Positions 12,600 through 24,335 of a stretch of 62,000 bases of DNA are shown piece by piece. The DNA lies in contig WPIO01000007.1 of the NCBI GenBank assembly GCA_009760855.2, positions 7,392,501 through 7,454,500 of the forward strand, given 5' to 3'. The stretch comes from Cristatella mucedo (lineage: Eukaryota > Bryozoa > Phylactolaemata > Cristatellidae). The position numbers were made by a program, and so were the translations under genes. Numbering within the stretch: the stretch's first letter is position 1; every line of letters starts with the position of its first letter. The notes beneath the pieces are model-generated. The model saw nothing but the letters and a program-made list of their open reading frames with translations. It searched no databases and was not told the DNA's origin.

Positions 12600-12890
12600 T
12601 TGCAGGTTAATGCCCACCCACCCGTACATTTGATGTGCTCGTGCTACGGGTCTCTGGCTCATGCTTCCCCGGCATAACTCACCGAAGTCACCGTCTGCTC
12701 GGCGTAAGCAGATCGATGCCGAGCGAATCCACGGCCGCAGTGGCAGCGATGTTTTCCTCCGAGTCTCTGTAGTGAGCCCTGGCCGGATGGAGATCGCAGC
12801 CGCAGCCGTTCAGCAGACCGAGCAGGCTTACCGCACTTAACTCCCTGTCGCGCCCGTGCACTGTGTGCCTGGTCCCCGCAATCTCTGCAA
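12600..12890. other. Short CpG-rich island
   Basis: Local enrichment of CG and GC-rich words stands out against AT-rich flanks. A minus-strand frame (12659-12961) crosses it with several Cys residues. On the minus strand 'ccattgcag' and 'gtgcggtaagcc' could mark a ~50-nt exon. No product is recognised, and it may be an isolated promoter-like island. Confidence 0.3.
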
Positions 12891-13439
12891 TGGCAAGTTA
12901 CTAAAAGTGAGCAGAATGGACATTTAATCGTAGCATTTGTAAAGGATAAATTTTGCAGCAAAGCTCAAAGGTTTTATTGGGTCGTGGATTTAATGATTTG
13001 TCTGTGCTTTTTGCAAAGCCGATACGTGGCTATTTCTGTGATGTCAGAACCTCTTTAATCCGCCGTTTCGTTGGCAGCGGCCCATTTTTGACGAGGCCAC
13101 CTCCTTGATGTGGATTCATTATTGTGACGACAATTACTTTACGAGGATGAATAATGAGATTCGTGGCTAGCAGCACACCACTGCTGGCGGGGGGATGGTG
13201 GTTGGGGTGGGCTTATGTGAGTGCTAAAACAGTGCAGAGCTAGTCCCCAACGTCTGTGGAGCGTTTGGAACTATACTGTTTTGGTAGCTTTATGTCGTTA
13301 CTTTGCTATTTTTTTTAAACTGTGTTATTTATGTCGTTGCTATGCAGTATGTCTGCAATAATTGTGATTGTGGGTCTAGCTAGAGTCACAGTTTTGTCTA
13401 AAGCAGTTGCACACAGTATGTAGATATGCAGTTTTTTGA
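12891..13439. other. No recognised feature
   Basis: No gene or repeat copy was identified; a short G-rich run lies near 13180-13210. Confidence 0.4.
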
Positions 13440-14090
13440 AATTCAGATTTTTGAGAAAGTTCGAACTGCAGACTCAGATCGTTCATTGTATCAATGGATG
13501 TTATAGCCCCAAACGTTAAGTGGCCACGTAGCAATTCTGACTATGTTCAATGATGCCGACGGAAATGTTACATCTATCAGACAGGTTCATGCTAAAGACT
13601 TGTTCTAAAATGCCATTAGCATTGTAGAGGGATTTTATCAAAGAAAGACATACCCATCACGTTTACAAGGCTTGAGAGTCCGTCGTGATAGGACGACCTC
13701 GTACACCGATCAGTAAAACGACACAGCCAAGCTGATCAGATCAATCATTAACAATTAGCTAACAATAAAAGCACAGTAAACAGTCTGGAAATGAAAACTC
13801 AACTGAAACAGGGAAGAAATAGTTCGAGGGTTTGGAAGTTTTAGGAACCACCCAGATCGTATAGGCACTCGAGTCATGAGTAGAAGGTAGCTGAATCTTC
13901 GCTCTTCTGAAGTAGTAGCATGGTATTGATAGATAGATATTCTATTGAAATCTAGACTTTGACGTAAAAGCTGGAATTGCAGACTCAGACTTTTTATCCT
14001 ATCAATTGATATTGTAGCTCGTGTGCATTAAGTGGTCGCGAAGTAATTCTGGCTAGGCTTAGTGATGCCGATGTAACTATGCCTTAAGGA
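13440..14090. repeat. Two diverged direct repeats of ~135 bp
   Basis: The segments at about 13440-13570 and 13955-14090 align in the same order: 'gcagactcaga', a TATCAAT(G/T)GAT word, 'taagtgg(c/t)c(a/g)cg(t/a)ag', 'aattctg(a/g)cta', and 'tgatgccga(c/t)g'. By eye they share roughly 70 percent of bases. The second copy leads directly into the dispersed repeat at 14105. They probably belong to one longer old mobile element whose class I cannot assign. Confidence 0.55.
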
Positions 14091-14104
14091 ACCGAGTATT
14101 ACAG

Positions 14105-14260
14105 AAACGCTAGCTCAGGATGGCTAGACAGGATTTGCAACAGTCGGCAGCTAGGCCGGTGAATATAGATTTTCTTGCGTACGAATTCGAGTAAGTTCTA
14201 CTGCCTCGGACTTGCAGAGCAAAGGCTTCTATGGCTCACGCCTTGTAAACGTAGGAATAG
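14105..14260 (-). repeat. Dispersed repeat 'module C', copy 1
   Basis: This shares ordered words with segments at 43570-43735 and 58078-58225: 'agctcagga(t/c)ggct', 'acagtcggcag', 'gta(a/c)gaat', 'agttc', and 'gagcaaa(g/a)gcttct'. The minus strand gives 'LAADCC..CLAILS', resembling the minus-strand reading of the other copies, so it may derive from coding sequence of another element. The family is not identified. Confidence 0.5.
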
Positions 14261-14273
14261 ATTGGCTGAAGTA

Positions 14274-14950
14274 ACATAATAATAATGACACACTTGAGAA
14301 AGCGCCCTCAGAGAACTAAATCTCTCTCTAGGCGCTTCCCATATGCTGCATGCTTAGAGGATCTGAGGGCACGAGGAGGAAGCTGAAACTAGTGCAGCAG
14401 CTGAGCTTCCTATGAAGGAGCCAAGTCGTGGCTGGCCTTGAGGGTCAGCATAAGAATTGTTCTCGGGGTCGTTGATCAACCTACACCCATCTTAGATCCA
14501 TTACAAAAGGAGGCGCAATGCCGAACGTCTGATTTGCAAAATAGCCTTAGTGCCGTATTCATTACAAGCTGCAGAGGCTGAATAAATTTTTTACGATAGC
14601 TAAGCCAAAACGGAATTACAGTAGTCCAGTCTAGACAGAACCAGGGTGCTAGTTCGATTTTCTGCAAGCTGCCGTTGTAGACAACCCTTAATATTATACA
14701 GAGTACGCGGCGCGTGGTGGCTAGTTTTGGAAGCAGTCTCCTTAATGAAGCTCTCAAGCTTTATGCCTTTATCAAAGAGGACACCAAAATTGCGAGCACA
14801 TGGAGACGATCGCACAACAACACCCCCAATTTGAAGAGTACAGCATTCTAGTTCAGCCACACGCTTGGGCTCTCGAACGAGTAGGAGCGACATTGAGGCG
14901 ACTTGACCTACCGCGCTCAACTATGCACGGACTAACACGCATGTCGAGGT
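14274..14950 (-). mobile_element. 5'-truncated LINE, second subfamily
   Basis: On the minus strand the hairpin tail and (TTA)n lie at 14274-14345, and ORF2 C-terminal coding sequence continues to about 14920. Recognisable pieces are 'ARNFGVLFDKGIKLESFIKE', 'LSRLDYCNSVLA' and 'LQLVMNTALRLF', the region just after the CR1/L2 reverse transcriptase. Wording differs from the commoner LINE, and a related copy lies at 46735-47885, so at least two LINE subfamilies share this 3' hairpin. Frameshifts separate the pieces. Confidence 0.75.
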
Positions 14951-14951
14951 G

Positions 14952-15122
14952 AGCCGTGAGGGCATACTAGGTAAGGTTTTCACGACCTCGGCCCTAATGT
15001 GTCGTGAGTTTGAATCTTACGGTGGGCGTTCCTTTGCTCCCGCTGCAAGCGGTGGCGATAGCCGTAGCGCCTCTTCTGGCACTGTAAAAAAGAGGCTGTT
15101 AAATCGGCTAGTATTTTTTGAC
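14952..15122 (+). mobile_element. SINE family B copy
   Basis: A tRNA-like head includes an A-box-like 'actaggtaagg' and a degraded B-box region 'cgtgagtttgaatcttacgg', followed by the family body (gctgcaagcggtggcgatag) and the 3' end 'gaggctgttaaatcggctag' before a T run. The order and spacing match at least eight other copies in the window. Confidence 0.85.
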
Positions 15123-16088
15123 GACAGTAGCGGATGCAGTCAGCTTTTACAAACCATCGCGTCAGTTAAATACGCTGTCAGTTACCTCATAAACGGGGAT
15201 CTACAAGTGTTACGTTTTTGGGAGTCGTATCGAACAGCAAAAGATAGAACCGACAATACTGTAGGCAATGTATGAACATACGCAGGAAGCCACGCGATGG
15301 CTCATGACCATCATGGCTGATCCTGACCCAGAAAAAATTCAAAGTGGTTAGGTCCCCTCAACTCGTTCGTTGACTTCCGCCGACTTAGTACGCTATCGTG
15401 GTACAGCGGACCCAACAGCAAACCATACTGAATTGCCTAATTTACGGCGCTCCTCTGTCACCAGCGTTCGCACGAATAACTATAAACGATACTGCTTGTC
15501 GTCTTTTTCTTACGACTGCTTCACTTTCTCAAGGACTTCGCAGTGCCCTGTTTGAGTTATGTACGGGACCGTTTAATAGGACCTCATTGACCGAGTTCCT
15601 GCTTTTCGATGGACTTATGTAAGTTAGCTCCCGCCAAAAACGACGGGCACAGGCCTTTATTTGAGGCAGTGACCTCTTCTTGCCATAGACTAAGCGAGCC
15701 CGTTCCATCACCCTTCACGTGGACTCTTCCTCCGCACCGCCAATCGCAGATCCGATTGAGCAACCTACTGCAAAACTTTTGAATGTTCAACCCTAATATA
15801 AGCCAGGGTGTAACCATGCGAAACCTTTGAATCTTTACTACTCACATTTTTACGCAGCATTTCACCGCCAATAGCATGTAATGTGCCCGCCTTCGAAGTG
15901 TGGTGACTAAGATAAAGTAAGTGAGACGGCCAACGTCCAAGGCACCGGCAAGTGCTACGAGCGAGACACTTGGAATGTTATATGAGCACACCTATGCGAA
16001 TTCCTTTACTCATAATCCTTTGAAGTTTCAATGAAGGTACTTGCAAAAATATACCTGATAAATTTGTAATACACGCGTAAACACTATA
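15123..16088. other. No recognised feature
   Basis: Short frames on both strands between 15370 and 15820 lack recognised motifs. No repeat-family copy was found. Confidence 0.35.
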
Positions 16089-16222
16089 CTTGGTTTGACC
16101 CAGTGGTTAAGGTGCTCGCCCCGATCAAGGTCTATTCGAGGTCATGGGCTCGAGCCCTGTGGCATATGTGAAGCGCCTGAATAGAGATTAAGTTCTCTTA
16201 GGGCGCTATACAAAAAAATTAT
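16089..16222 (+). mobile_element. SINE family A copy
   Basis: The head 'cagtggttaaggtgctcgcc' is an A-box region and 'gggctcgagccctg' is the B box with its palindromic arm. The body continues 'gcatatgtgaagcgcctgaa' and the 3' end has the hairpin 'AGAGATTAAGTTCTCTTAGG' closed by GCGCC/GGCGC. That hairpin is shared with the LINE 3' ends. An A-rich end follows. Confidence 0.88.
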
Positions 16223-16379
16223 ATAGTTATATATACTCTATCAAATTGTCAAAATTCAAGTTCACTAAACTGCTTTTAATTGATAGAGTGACAGGCAAAC
16301 GGATAGATGTGATGAACAATCGAACGAAGCAGTTCATTAACGTCGATATGGTAGGATGAAGATGCAGCAAACAGTGTTC

Positions 16380-16740
16380 TACAGTTCAGAAATCCACAGT
16401 GCAAGACCGGACAACAGCGCTCGCCACTCGCTCTCGCGGCGCTCTCGTTCGGTCAGCTGACCTACAGCAGCCCCGTGCCTAGGCTGACTGCATCCAGCCG
16501 CGCTGCAGCGGCGAATGCTTGGTCTTCGCCGATGGTGACCGTCTCCGAAGCGATCTCTTCAAGCGGGCTCAAAAATTCGCCACCGGACGAGCCTAGTGCT
16601 CTGCACTGACAGGCGACTGCCGTTGGCTGAAGGCCTATGCGGACTGTGGCAAGCTGGCTCTGCTAGCGTACGCACAGCTCGAGAAGAGCCACCGCCCATC
16701 CTTCCGCTCGATTGGAGCGGCCTCCTCAAGCTCAGAGCCC
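16380..16740. other. GC-rich segment, no assigned gene
   Basis: Moderately CpG-rich DNA upstream of a CT tract. Plus-strand frames cross into the tract, but I see no domain or convincing splice structure. Confidence 0.3.
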
Positions 16741-16887
16741 TCTCTCTCTCTCTCTCTCTCTATCTCTATCTCCCTCTCTCCACGTCTCTCCCTCTCTCTT
16801 TCTCTCTCCCCCTCTCTCTCTCTCTCTCTCTCTCTCTTTCCTCTTTCTCTCTTTCTCTCTCTATCTTTCTCACTTCCCCCTCTCTCT

Positions 16888-16936
<49 letters not shown>

Positions 16937-16967
16937 CCCCGGTCTCTCATCTCTCTCGCGCGTGCGC
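16741..16967. repeat. (CT)n polypyrimidine tract
   Basis: About 225 bases of nearly pure pyrimidine on the plus strand, mostly CT with scattered TTT and CCC interruptions. The Ser-Leu open frames across it come from the repeat. Confidence 0.95.
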
Positions 16968-17594
16968 GAATTTCATTCGCGTCCACCCGGCTGCGTTCAT
17001 GCTCGAACTTCGGGCGTTGGCGGCGTAGCGTCGGCAATGCCATCGTCGCGGATGATCCGCGGCATTCCAGCTCGCATGTCGCTCAGCCGCAAGAAAATTC
17101 ACCCTGACGACGGTGCTGCCGGAGAGGAATCCGGTATGCGCTTGCGCGTCCTCTTCATTCGCGCTTGGTTGATGCTGGAGTGGCTTTAAGGCGCCGGTGA
17201 CGTGCTGCTTCCTAGCGGTCATCGATCTCTGCTTTGCGTCGCCATGGAAACGCACATTTCTGCGAGTTTAGTCCCTCACGCGTTTGCGAGAGCTCAGGGT
17301 GAACCACGGCGAAGAAGCTATATTTGCAGCTGTTTATTAGGTAGTTCTCAGCATAGTTATCGCAATAAAAAAAAGATATACAGGTATGCGAACCGCGTTC
17401 TCTATAAGCGGCGGCAGCAAGCATACGGTACCATCCTGTGTCTTTCTGGCTGCATTCTTGTCGCCTGGCGCAATTTGGCTTGTTCACTACCCGCCAGCGT
17501 TAGCTAGCTCCCATTAACAATGGTTAGAACCACGTTCTTACTGGCTTCATATTCCACTCAGTAGAATGAGCACTCCTGCTCCACACCAGCTGCT
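16968..17594. other. GC-rich then mixed DNA, no assigned gene
   Basis: Overlapping frames on both strands (to about 17255 and 17507) begin inside or next to the CT tract. None shows a known motif. Confidence 0.3.
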
Positions 17595-17690
17595 GTCTGT
17601 ACTTGTGCAGAGTGCAGAGAAAGAGATTTAGTTCTCTTAGTGCGCTATATCAACTTGTTTACCGTTACTATCACTATTATTATATATTAT
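17595..17690 (+). mobile_element. LINE/SINE 3' hairpin tail remnant
   Basis: 'AGAGATTTAGTTCTCTTAG' followed by 'tgcgctatat' and an ATT-containing end match the shared 3' hairpin. No tRNA head or ORF2 precedes it, so it cannot be assigned to the LINE or to SINE A. Confidence 0.6.
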
Positions 17691-18304
17691 CACAAACACA
17701 GTACTATTGCATGGATATTTCGTTTCGTTAAACGCAATTAAAACTCAATGCGAATTAAAATAGCCGGGGTCACGATAGTTACAGGAGCACTTCCTGTCGG
17801 CGAAGAGAGTTTCTCTTTTTATTCGCACTCGCTTTACAAAACTCGTGCCTTAGAGTTACTGCAGCCTCGCTAACAAGGCTAAGTGAATGACTGGCCCTCA
17901 CTCCCCCTTTTAGCGTCCTAAGCGTGTCCTAGAGTATCCGTCTTCAGCGCCTACGAATTAACGCCATTTTATAACAGTAAGATGATGAAATTCACACACC
18001 ACCCTAAGAGAACTAAATATTGGCAACCTGCCCATAAATTACATCGACACATAACTCATGTCCATAGATTCCGTGCGCTACCTCGAGGTCTACATTCAAG
18101 GAGGCCACGAGTGACCAAATCCTTAAATTTATCTTTCACTCAAAGCAGACTACTAGTTCTCTAGACCCCGTTTCTTCTGGCCAACTTTTACTATGCTTAG
18201 ATCTGCTGCTGCCATGCATAACCAACACCACAAATATGTCATTAGCCTCAGTTCATGTCCTTGCATTTACAGCAAGGCTTCCTTTATTTATTTTATTGAT
18301 GGCA
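17691..18304. other. No recognised feature
   Basis: Mixed-composition DNA without a convincing exon or repeat signature. Confidence 0.35.
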
Positions 18305-19130
18305 CCCGAAAATGGATGGCAGCACACTTTCTTAAATTTAATGACAAAAAACCAACTTACTAGTTATGAGAAAACATGACAAGTGTGATTCAGAATATCG
18401 AAAGGATGACGCTCAAAATCGGCCCTGCCAGCATATCTCCTGTTGAATCTGCACGTAATCTAGGTCTCCTGTTCCAAAGTGACCTTTAATTTAGACGACC
18501 GCATCAGCTCAGCTCCACAGTCAAGTCTGCCTAATTTCAGCTGTATAGCATTGCTAAAAGTCGGACCTGCTTAGATAGGAATACTAAATCCAAATTGGTC
18601 CATGCATTTGCGGCATTTCTTCTTGACTTCTGTAACTCACTGCTTGCTGGTAACAATGCATATGCAATCAGGGGCTTATAGCCGGTGCACAACTCTGCAG
18701 CTAGGCTCATCTCTCACGAGCGTCGCAACTACGATATCACACCATTTCTCGCCGACCTGCACCGGCTTCCAATCAAACAGCACATGAACTTCAAGGTACT
18801 GCCACTTCAGTGTAGGTCATTTCATTGTCTGGATCCAGCCTACATATCAGAACTACTCTCCACCAAGCGAAGAATCGTACAACCTGCAGTTCTGACTCTA
18901 ACCGTTGAATCGTACTTCGTACGAACCTCAAAATCGTTGGAGACCGTGCCTTTAGCTTGTATGCTCTCAAAGCCTGGAACTCACTACTGACGCACGTCAC
19001 AACATCCCCTGACATGATGAAATTTAAAAAGAAGCTTACAAAGCGCATGTTTATTACAGTATTTGATGGGTGGTTGTGACTCGTTCTTAGTGTGCGTGTA
19101 CCTAATTACACTTAGCCTGCTGCTTGCAGA
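18305..19130 (+). mobile_element. LINE ORF2 C-terminal half, frameshifted
   Basis: The plus strand follows the common LINE from 'WMAAHFLKFND' through 'ISPVESARNLGL' and 'HNSAARLISHERRNYDITPF', then 'LADLHRLPIKQHMNFKVLPL', ending near 'KPGTHY'. Stops and frameshifts occur throughout. The 3' UTR begins (around 19040-19130), but the hairpin tail is absent, so the 3' end has been lost. Confidence 0.78.
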
Positions 19131-19339
19131 TGTTACCGCCAATCATTAAGTAATGTTTTCTATTCAGGAAAGAGATCTGAAAAGAGACTTAGAACTATAC
19201 AAATTAGTAACAATAATAATAACTATTCTTATTATTACTAGGCACTGTAGGTACTCTGGAAAAGAATCAAGGTAATTGATTTGTGATGGCAAGCACAGTG
19301 TAAATAAGCGTGAGCATGCACAGACAATTCTAACTGACT

Positions 19340-19995
19340 GAGCATACTCTTTGAGGAACGGGTGGGCTTTTAGCTTCTTTTTGTTGCTCATAGAGTCAGG
19401 GGATGTCTTGATGTCAGTCAGTACTAGCTTCCAGATTGTGCAGCATACGAAAGTCACGGTCTCCCAAGGATACGAGTTTTGGTTTGAGGCAGCGCTAAAC
19501 GACTTTTCAGATCAGCTGATAGTGCGATGCCTAGCCTGATCGGGGAGTAGTTCGGATGGGTGGACAGGAGAATGAAAGGATCAAAAAGTGACTGAAAACT
19601 TTGAAGTTAATGTGCCGCTCGACGGGAAGCCAATGCAAGTAAGTGAGAGGATCTGCAACTCGTCGAGTATGATTTTCTCGACCTAATAATAATAATAATG
19701 ATAATAATAATACACTTTATAAAGCGCCCTCAGAAAATGCAATCTCTTTCTAGGCGCTTTACATTTGCTGCAAAGGGAAATGCAATTTAATGGCGAGTGC
19801 CATTCATGCCTACATGTCATGTTGCGGAGTTTTGTGTCAGCTTGTCAGCTGTAAGTACCTTAGTGCACAAGCCGGAAGTACATACGAGTAGCGAGTTCCA
19901 TAAGTTAAGACTGGATGTAACAAATGCGTTGACCAATTTGGCCTTAACAAATAAATTATTAAATATGTAATGATTTAACTCCTGACATCTCAAAA
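19340..19995 (-). mobile_element. Older LINE fragment interrupted by a LINE tail
   Basis: Minus-strand similarity to the LINE C-terminus lies on both sides of an insertion. At 19340-19683 it gives 'IKTSPDSMSNKKKLKAHPFL', the SPD..FKKKLK..HLF ending. At 19811-19995 it corresponds to the segment of the 4629 copy around 5260-5400 ('gagttttg', 'cacaagccgg', 'tgtaacaaatgc', 'gaccaa'). The interrupting piece is annotated separately. Confidence 0.65.
19684..19810 (-). mobile_element. Nested short LINE tail insertion
   Basis: (TAA)n, 'acactttataaagcgccctc', the hairpin and 'tttacatttgctgcaaaggg' form an extremely 5'-truncated LINE copy of about 125 bp. It sits inside an older LINE fragment of the same orientation, so it is the younger event. 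Confidence 0.75.
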
Positions 19996-20033
19996 TTATG
20001 CCCCTACCCGTGCGATATATATATATATATATA

Positions 20034-20195
20034 GTAAGCTGATTTAACAGCCTCATTTAAATGACGGCAGATGAGCCTCAACTGCTATCGCCACCGCTTT
20101 TAGTTGGCAATAAATGATCACCCACTGTAATAATCGTACCCACGGCCTGGGTTGTAAAGAGCGAGCACCGTGCATCCTGGGTTATCACGGCCCTC
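20034..20195 (-). mobile_element. SINE family B copy, diverged
   Basis: In reverse complement the family 3' end is seen first ('ctgatttaacagcctc'), then the body 'gctatcgccaccgctt', then 'tcacccactg' and a weak B-box region near 20130-20160. Divergence is higher than in the plus-strand copies, especially in the head. Confidence 0.6.
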
Positions 20196-20221
20196 AAACT
20201 TTGGCAGTGGGGGATTATAAT

Positions 20222-20440
20222 AATCATCATAATAATAATAATAATACGCTTGATAAAGCGCCCTCAGAGAACTCAATCTCTTTCTAGGTGCTTTACATTT
20301 GCTGCAAAGGATTCGTTTATTTGTCTAAGCAGGGCGAGATTCTCACAATATTACGTAGGTGAAAAAAGGTGGACTTGAGCGTGGAGCTGATGCGGTCGTC
20401 TAGTAAAAGTTCACTTTAGTGTAGGACGCCCAGAGCTCGC
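20222..20440 (-). mobile_element. LINE tail with internal deletion
   Basis: (TAA)n, the hairpin and 'tttacatttgctgcaaagg' at 20222-20310 are followed near 20385 by 'gtggagctgatgcggtcgtc', which in the 4629 copy lies ~750 bases farther upstream in the element (near 5450). The intervening C-terminal coding region is missing. Confidence 0.7.
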
Positions 20441-20459
20441 TCAGACGTTACAGAAGATA

Positions 20460-21560
20460 GTTGGCAAGTTCGTGAGGTAAACCAGACAGTATCTAGCGAG
20501 TCGAAGCTGCCGCACCGTTGCGCACGGCGTCTCACTTCAGGTTTAGTTTCGTTGGCTCGGAATGCTGGTTAGCTAAGCCGCTTGCGAACGGACACTTACT
20601 AACTGTTGAGGACCTGTGCCAGACCGGAAGTCTGAAGCAGTCGGCGTAGGCACGCACTAACACAGTTCAATTCAGCCGCCGCCGCGCTGCTCGGCGATTC
20701 CGCGTCGGAGTGCGCAGCAACAGTCTGTCCTAGTCCACTGACTGACGGCTACTTTGACTGACCGACGAGACGCTCGTAGTCGGAGCTTCTTGCCGAGTCG
20801 TCGTTGCAAGCCCGTTTCGTTTCTTGTGCGCAGAATGGCAGCCGCCGATGTACCGGCTCGCGAAAGCCTCTGCCGCGACGATGGGCCTCGCGTTGCCGGC
20901 CGCTTGCCGAAACGAGAAATTTCGGGTGAGTCCTTTGGCGAAGCGATGCCAACGCAGCAACGCCGCGGATACGCCCGGCGGGCGCTACGCGCCACAGACG
21001 ATACCTTGAACGCGCTCTGCAGGAGCGTCTTGGTGAGGCGCCCGGACGCGGCGCGCCGGACGAATCTAAGCGGCAGCTGCGCGTTGAGCATCAGGAATGC
21101 GCCAAACAGTCTCTTCCCGTGACGGCGGCGCGCTCGAGCCTGCGCGGAATGAAAACCGAGAGAGGGCCGCTGGCGAAGAGCGCCGGCTCGCTGTTAGAGC
21201 GCGCGGCCGCGTCGCGCGGCCATGTCGCCGGCAACGGCTGCGCCGGCAAGTCATCTGCGACCATCGGCGAGTGCAAATCGGCGGCCGTGGTGCCTATGCA
21301 GTCGTGCACGGCGAGTACTGGCGGCGAGAAACTGAATATCAAGAACGGCGTCGGCTGGGCGCAGGAGCTCGACGCTCACAGCCGTCGTCTTCATCTTCGT
21401 CCGGCGGCCAGCGTCTGCTCGTGGAATTTCGACGCGGCTGCTGCCCAGTCGATGATCGATTGGAGCCTCAGAAACGTCGGTCGGTTTCGGAATGAGTCCG
21501 CCTGAACGCCTCGTTCCCGAATACAACTCTTTGAAAAACTTGGGCTTTCGCGTCGTTCGG
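20460..21560. promoter_or_regulatory. CpG island, possible promoter and first exon
   Basis: About 1.1 kb of sustained CG-rich sequence with long open frames on both strands, bordered by repeats. On the plus strand an ATG at 20835 in a usable context (cagaATGg) opens 30 codons, beginning MAAADVPARESL, that reach a strong donor-like 'cggGTGAGTcc' at 20926. This suggests a CpG-island promoter with a coding first exon. No TATA box is evident. The acceptor is not identified. Confidence 0.4.
20930..21505 (+). CDS. GC-rich open frame, possible exon, unknown product
   Basis: After a stop at 20927 the plus-strand frame stays open for 191 codons, to TGA at 21503. Third codon positions are mostly G or C in this frame and less so in the alternatives, a coding-like sign. 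Residues include 'DESKRQLRVEHQECAKQS' and 'IDWSLRNVGRFRNESA' at the end. Composition is Ala/Arg/Ser-rich and no domain is recognised. It is out of frame with the candidate first exon at 20835, and GC-rich islands give spurious long frames, so confidence is low. Confidence 0.28.
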   Translation, partial: VLWRSDANAATPRIRPAGATRHRRYLERALQERLGEAPGRGAPDESKRQLRVEHQECAKQSLPVTAARSSLRGMKTERGPLAKSAGSLLERAAASRGHVAGNGCAGKSSATIGECKSAAVVPMQSCTASTGGEKLNIKNGVGWAQELDAHSRRLHLRPAASVCSWNFDAAAAQSMIDWSLRNVGRFRNESA

Positions 21561-21659
21561 GTTTCTTACGAGCAGCAGTCAAACGTGACCTGAGCATCCT
21601 ACGTACAGACGCTTCTAGTTTCTTTCATCAGTTGTCTCTCGGCGGCAGAACTCGCAACA

Positions 21660-21675
21660 CCCCCCCCCCCCCCTG
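21660..21675. repeat. Homopolymer C run
   Basis: About 14-15 consecutive C residues follow 'gcaaca'. Confidence 0.95.
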
Positions 21676-21840
21676 TAAAAGGCACCGGCATTCGTGTGAA
21701 TGACGTTACGGCATTTCGGGCAAAGGGATACGTACCCACCTGTGGTATGTGCCTCGAATGCCAAGGTGCTGTGTTACCGTTACCATGCGACGGTTCTAAT
21801 ACCCTGTCTGCTCGCGAAGTAAGTGCTAATCAGAGAGTTA

Positions 21841-22090
<250 letters not shown>

Positions 22091-22259
22091 CATAATGAAT
22101 GGTTATCATACTGCGATACAAATATAAACGTCTCTTTCGCTGTTAATAAATCAAGCTGATGACGTGTACTACGTAGAAATAGAGCTTGGGCGACATCACT
22201 GCCCAGTATTCAACCTGCTGGATACACCGCTGTCGTAACTATCTCTCTCCGGCTGCCTC
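22091..22259. other. Spacer between opposed purine and pyrimidine tracts
   Basis: About 170 bases of ordinary sequence separate the GA tract from the CT tract. No gene or repeat signature was seen. Confidence 0.5.
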
Positions 22260-22908
<649 letters not shown>

Positions 22909-23089
22909 CTTCCATCCTATTTCCTGCCAGATTCCGCCGGGTGGCGCTGCGGCCGCAGGGCGCTCAGGCTTTACGCGTGCTGTTCGAGTCTTTTCTGATC
23001 GGCGCCCGCTACTTTGTGACGTACTCGCGCCATCGCATTGGCACTCGTCATCATTGCTCTCATGCGTTTGATCCTTAAAGGAATTTCCA

Positions 23090-24335
23090 GCCAAAGTTCC
23101 TCTACGGCAGAATAATTTTAGGATGGTAGAAATAGGCAAGGCGTTCGCCAAAAACTTGTTTGATTGGGCACAAGTACGCCAAGCCTTTGAAGGGCAGGCT
23201 ACCCTGGAGAACTGTAATTGGTCCACTTGTTTTCACGAATTCTACTCTCGCACCTACCGATCTAATTGCCTTGCACAATTCGGCTTTAAAATATATGCAC
23301 ATGACCAACAGCTGTAGTGCAACTGCGCTATCATTCTCCTTTCCTTTACATCTCTTCAGACGCGCTTTGGCCGGTCACATCTCGTTTTGTGATTTTCCCA
23401 CAATTCCCATTCCCACTTTGATAGCGGGTTAGGTTCTTTAAAGTAAAGGACCGTAAGACCAATTTAATTGTCAAGGGTAATCCTTGTCTCGCTCGGAAAC
23501 TGGAAAGCAGTAACTTAAATTGTTTCGGACAGCGTAGCCTCTTAAGTTTCTGCCCACAATCTGCTTGCCCTATTCTGAAATGACCATTCGGGCTTGCTCA
23601 GACAGGGATACCACTGCTAAATTAGTTCATGCATTTTGTGACATCCTGTCTCGACTTCTGTTACTCACTGCTTGCTAGTCAACCGGCCTGTGCAATCAGG
23701 TGCTTACAGCTGGTGCAAAACTCTGCGAATAAACTTGTCTGTTGTGAGCGTTGCAATTGCCATATCACGCCACTTCTCGCCGACCAGCACTGGGTCCTAG
23801 TCAAGCAACGTATCGACTTCAAGGTTCTGTCACTCACTTTTAGGTCCCATCCTTCTTTGGCTCCAGCCTACCTATCACATCTACTCTCCCACCAGGCTAA
23901 GCATCGTAACACTTGCTTTTCGGAATCTAACTATTTACCTATACCTCGTACAAACGTAAAAAACTGTAGAGACATGTGCTCCGAAAGCCTGGAACTTAAT
24001 TCCGACTGATGTTTCGGCATTTTATGATTTAACGTTATTTAAAAAAGCTAAAACAGCATCTATTTATCACAGTAGTTAATGGATCCACGCGATCGCCCTT
24101 TGTGTGCTTATGCGTGCTGGCACTGTGCATGCTGCCACTAACCATATTTGTATGCTGACCCTATGCTTGTCACCCTATGCATGCCACCTCTAACCATGCT
24201 ATGCTTGTTGACATTGAGCGTGCTACCATTAACCATTCGCTTCTGCTACCTTGGAAGCAAATTTAAAGTGCCTCTAAAGAGATTACGTTCTCTGAGGGCG
24301 CAGTACAGTGTTATTATTATTAGTATTACTATGGA
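23090..24335 (+). mobile_element. LINE copy, RT remnant to hairpin tail
   Basis: Plus-strand frames near 23160-23330 echo the reverse transcriptase region ('PLKGRLPWRTVIGPLVF', then a degraded HD/QL version of the YADDTQL site). The ORF2 C-terminus is clearer at 23629-24009: 'QNSANKLVCCERCNCHITPL', 'KQRIDFKVLSLTFRS', and 'LNSD' near its end. A 3' UTR with repeated 'catgctgccactaacca' words leads to the hairpin near 24265-24305 and (TTA)n. Frameshifts and a lost catalytic motif mark it as dead. Confidence 0.82.
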
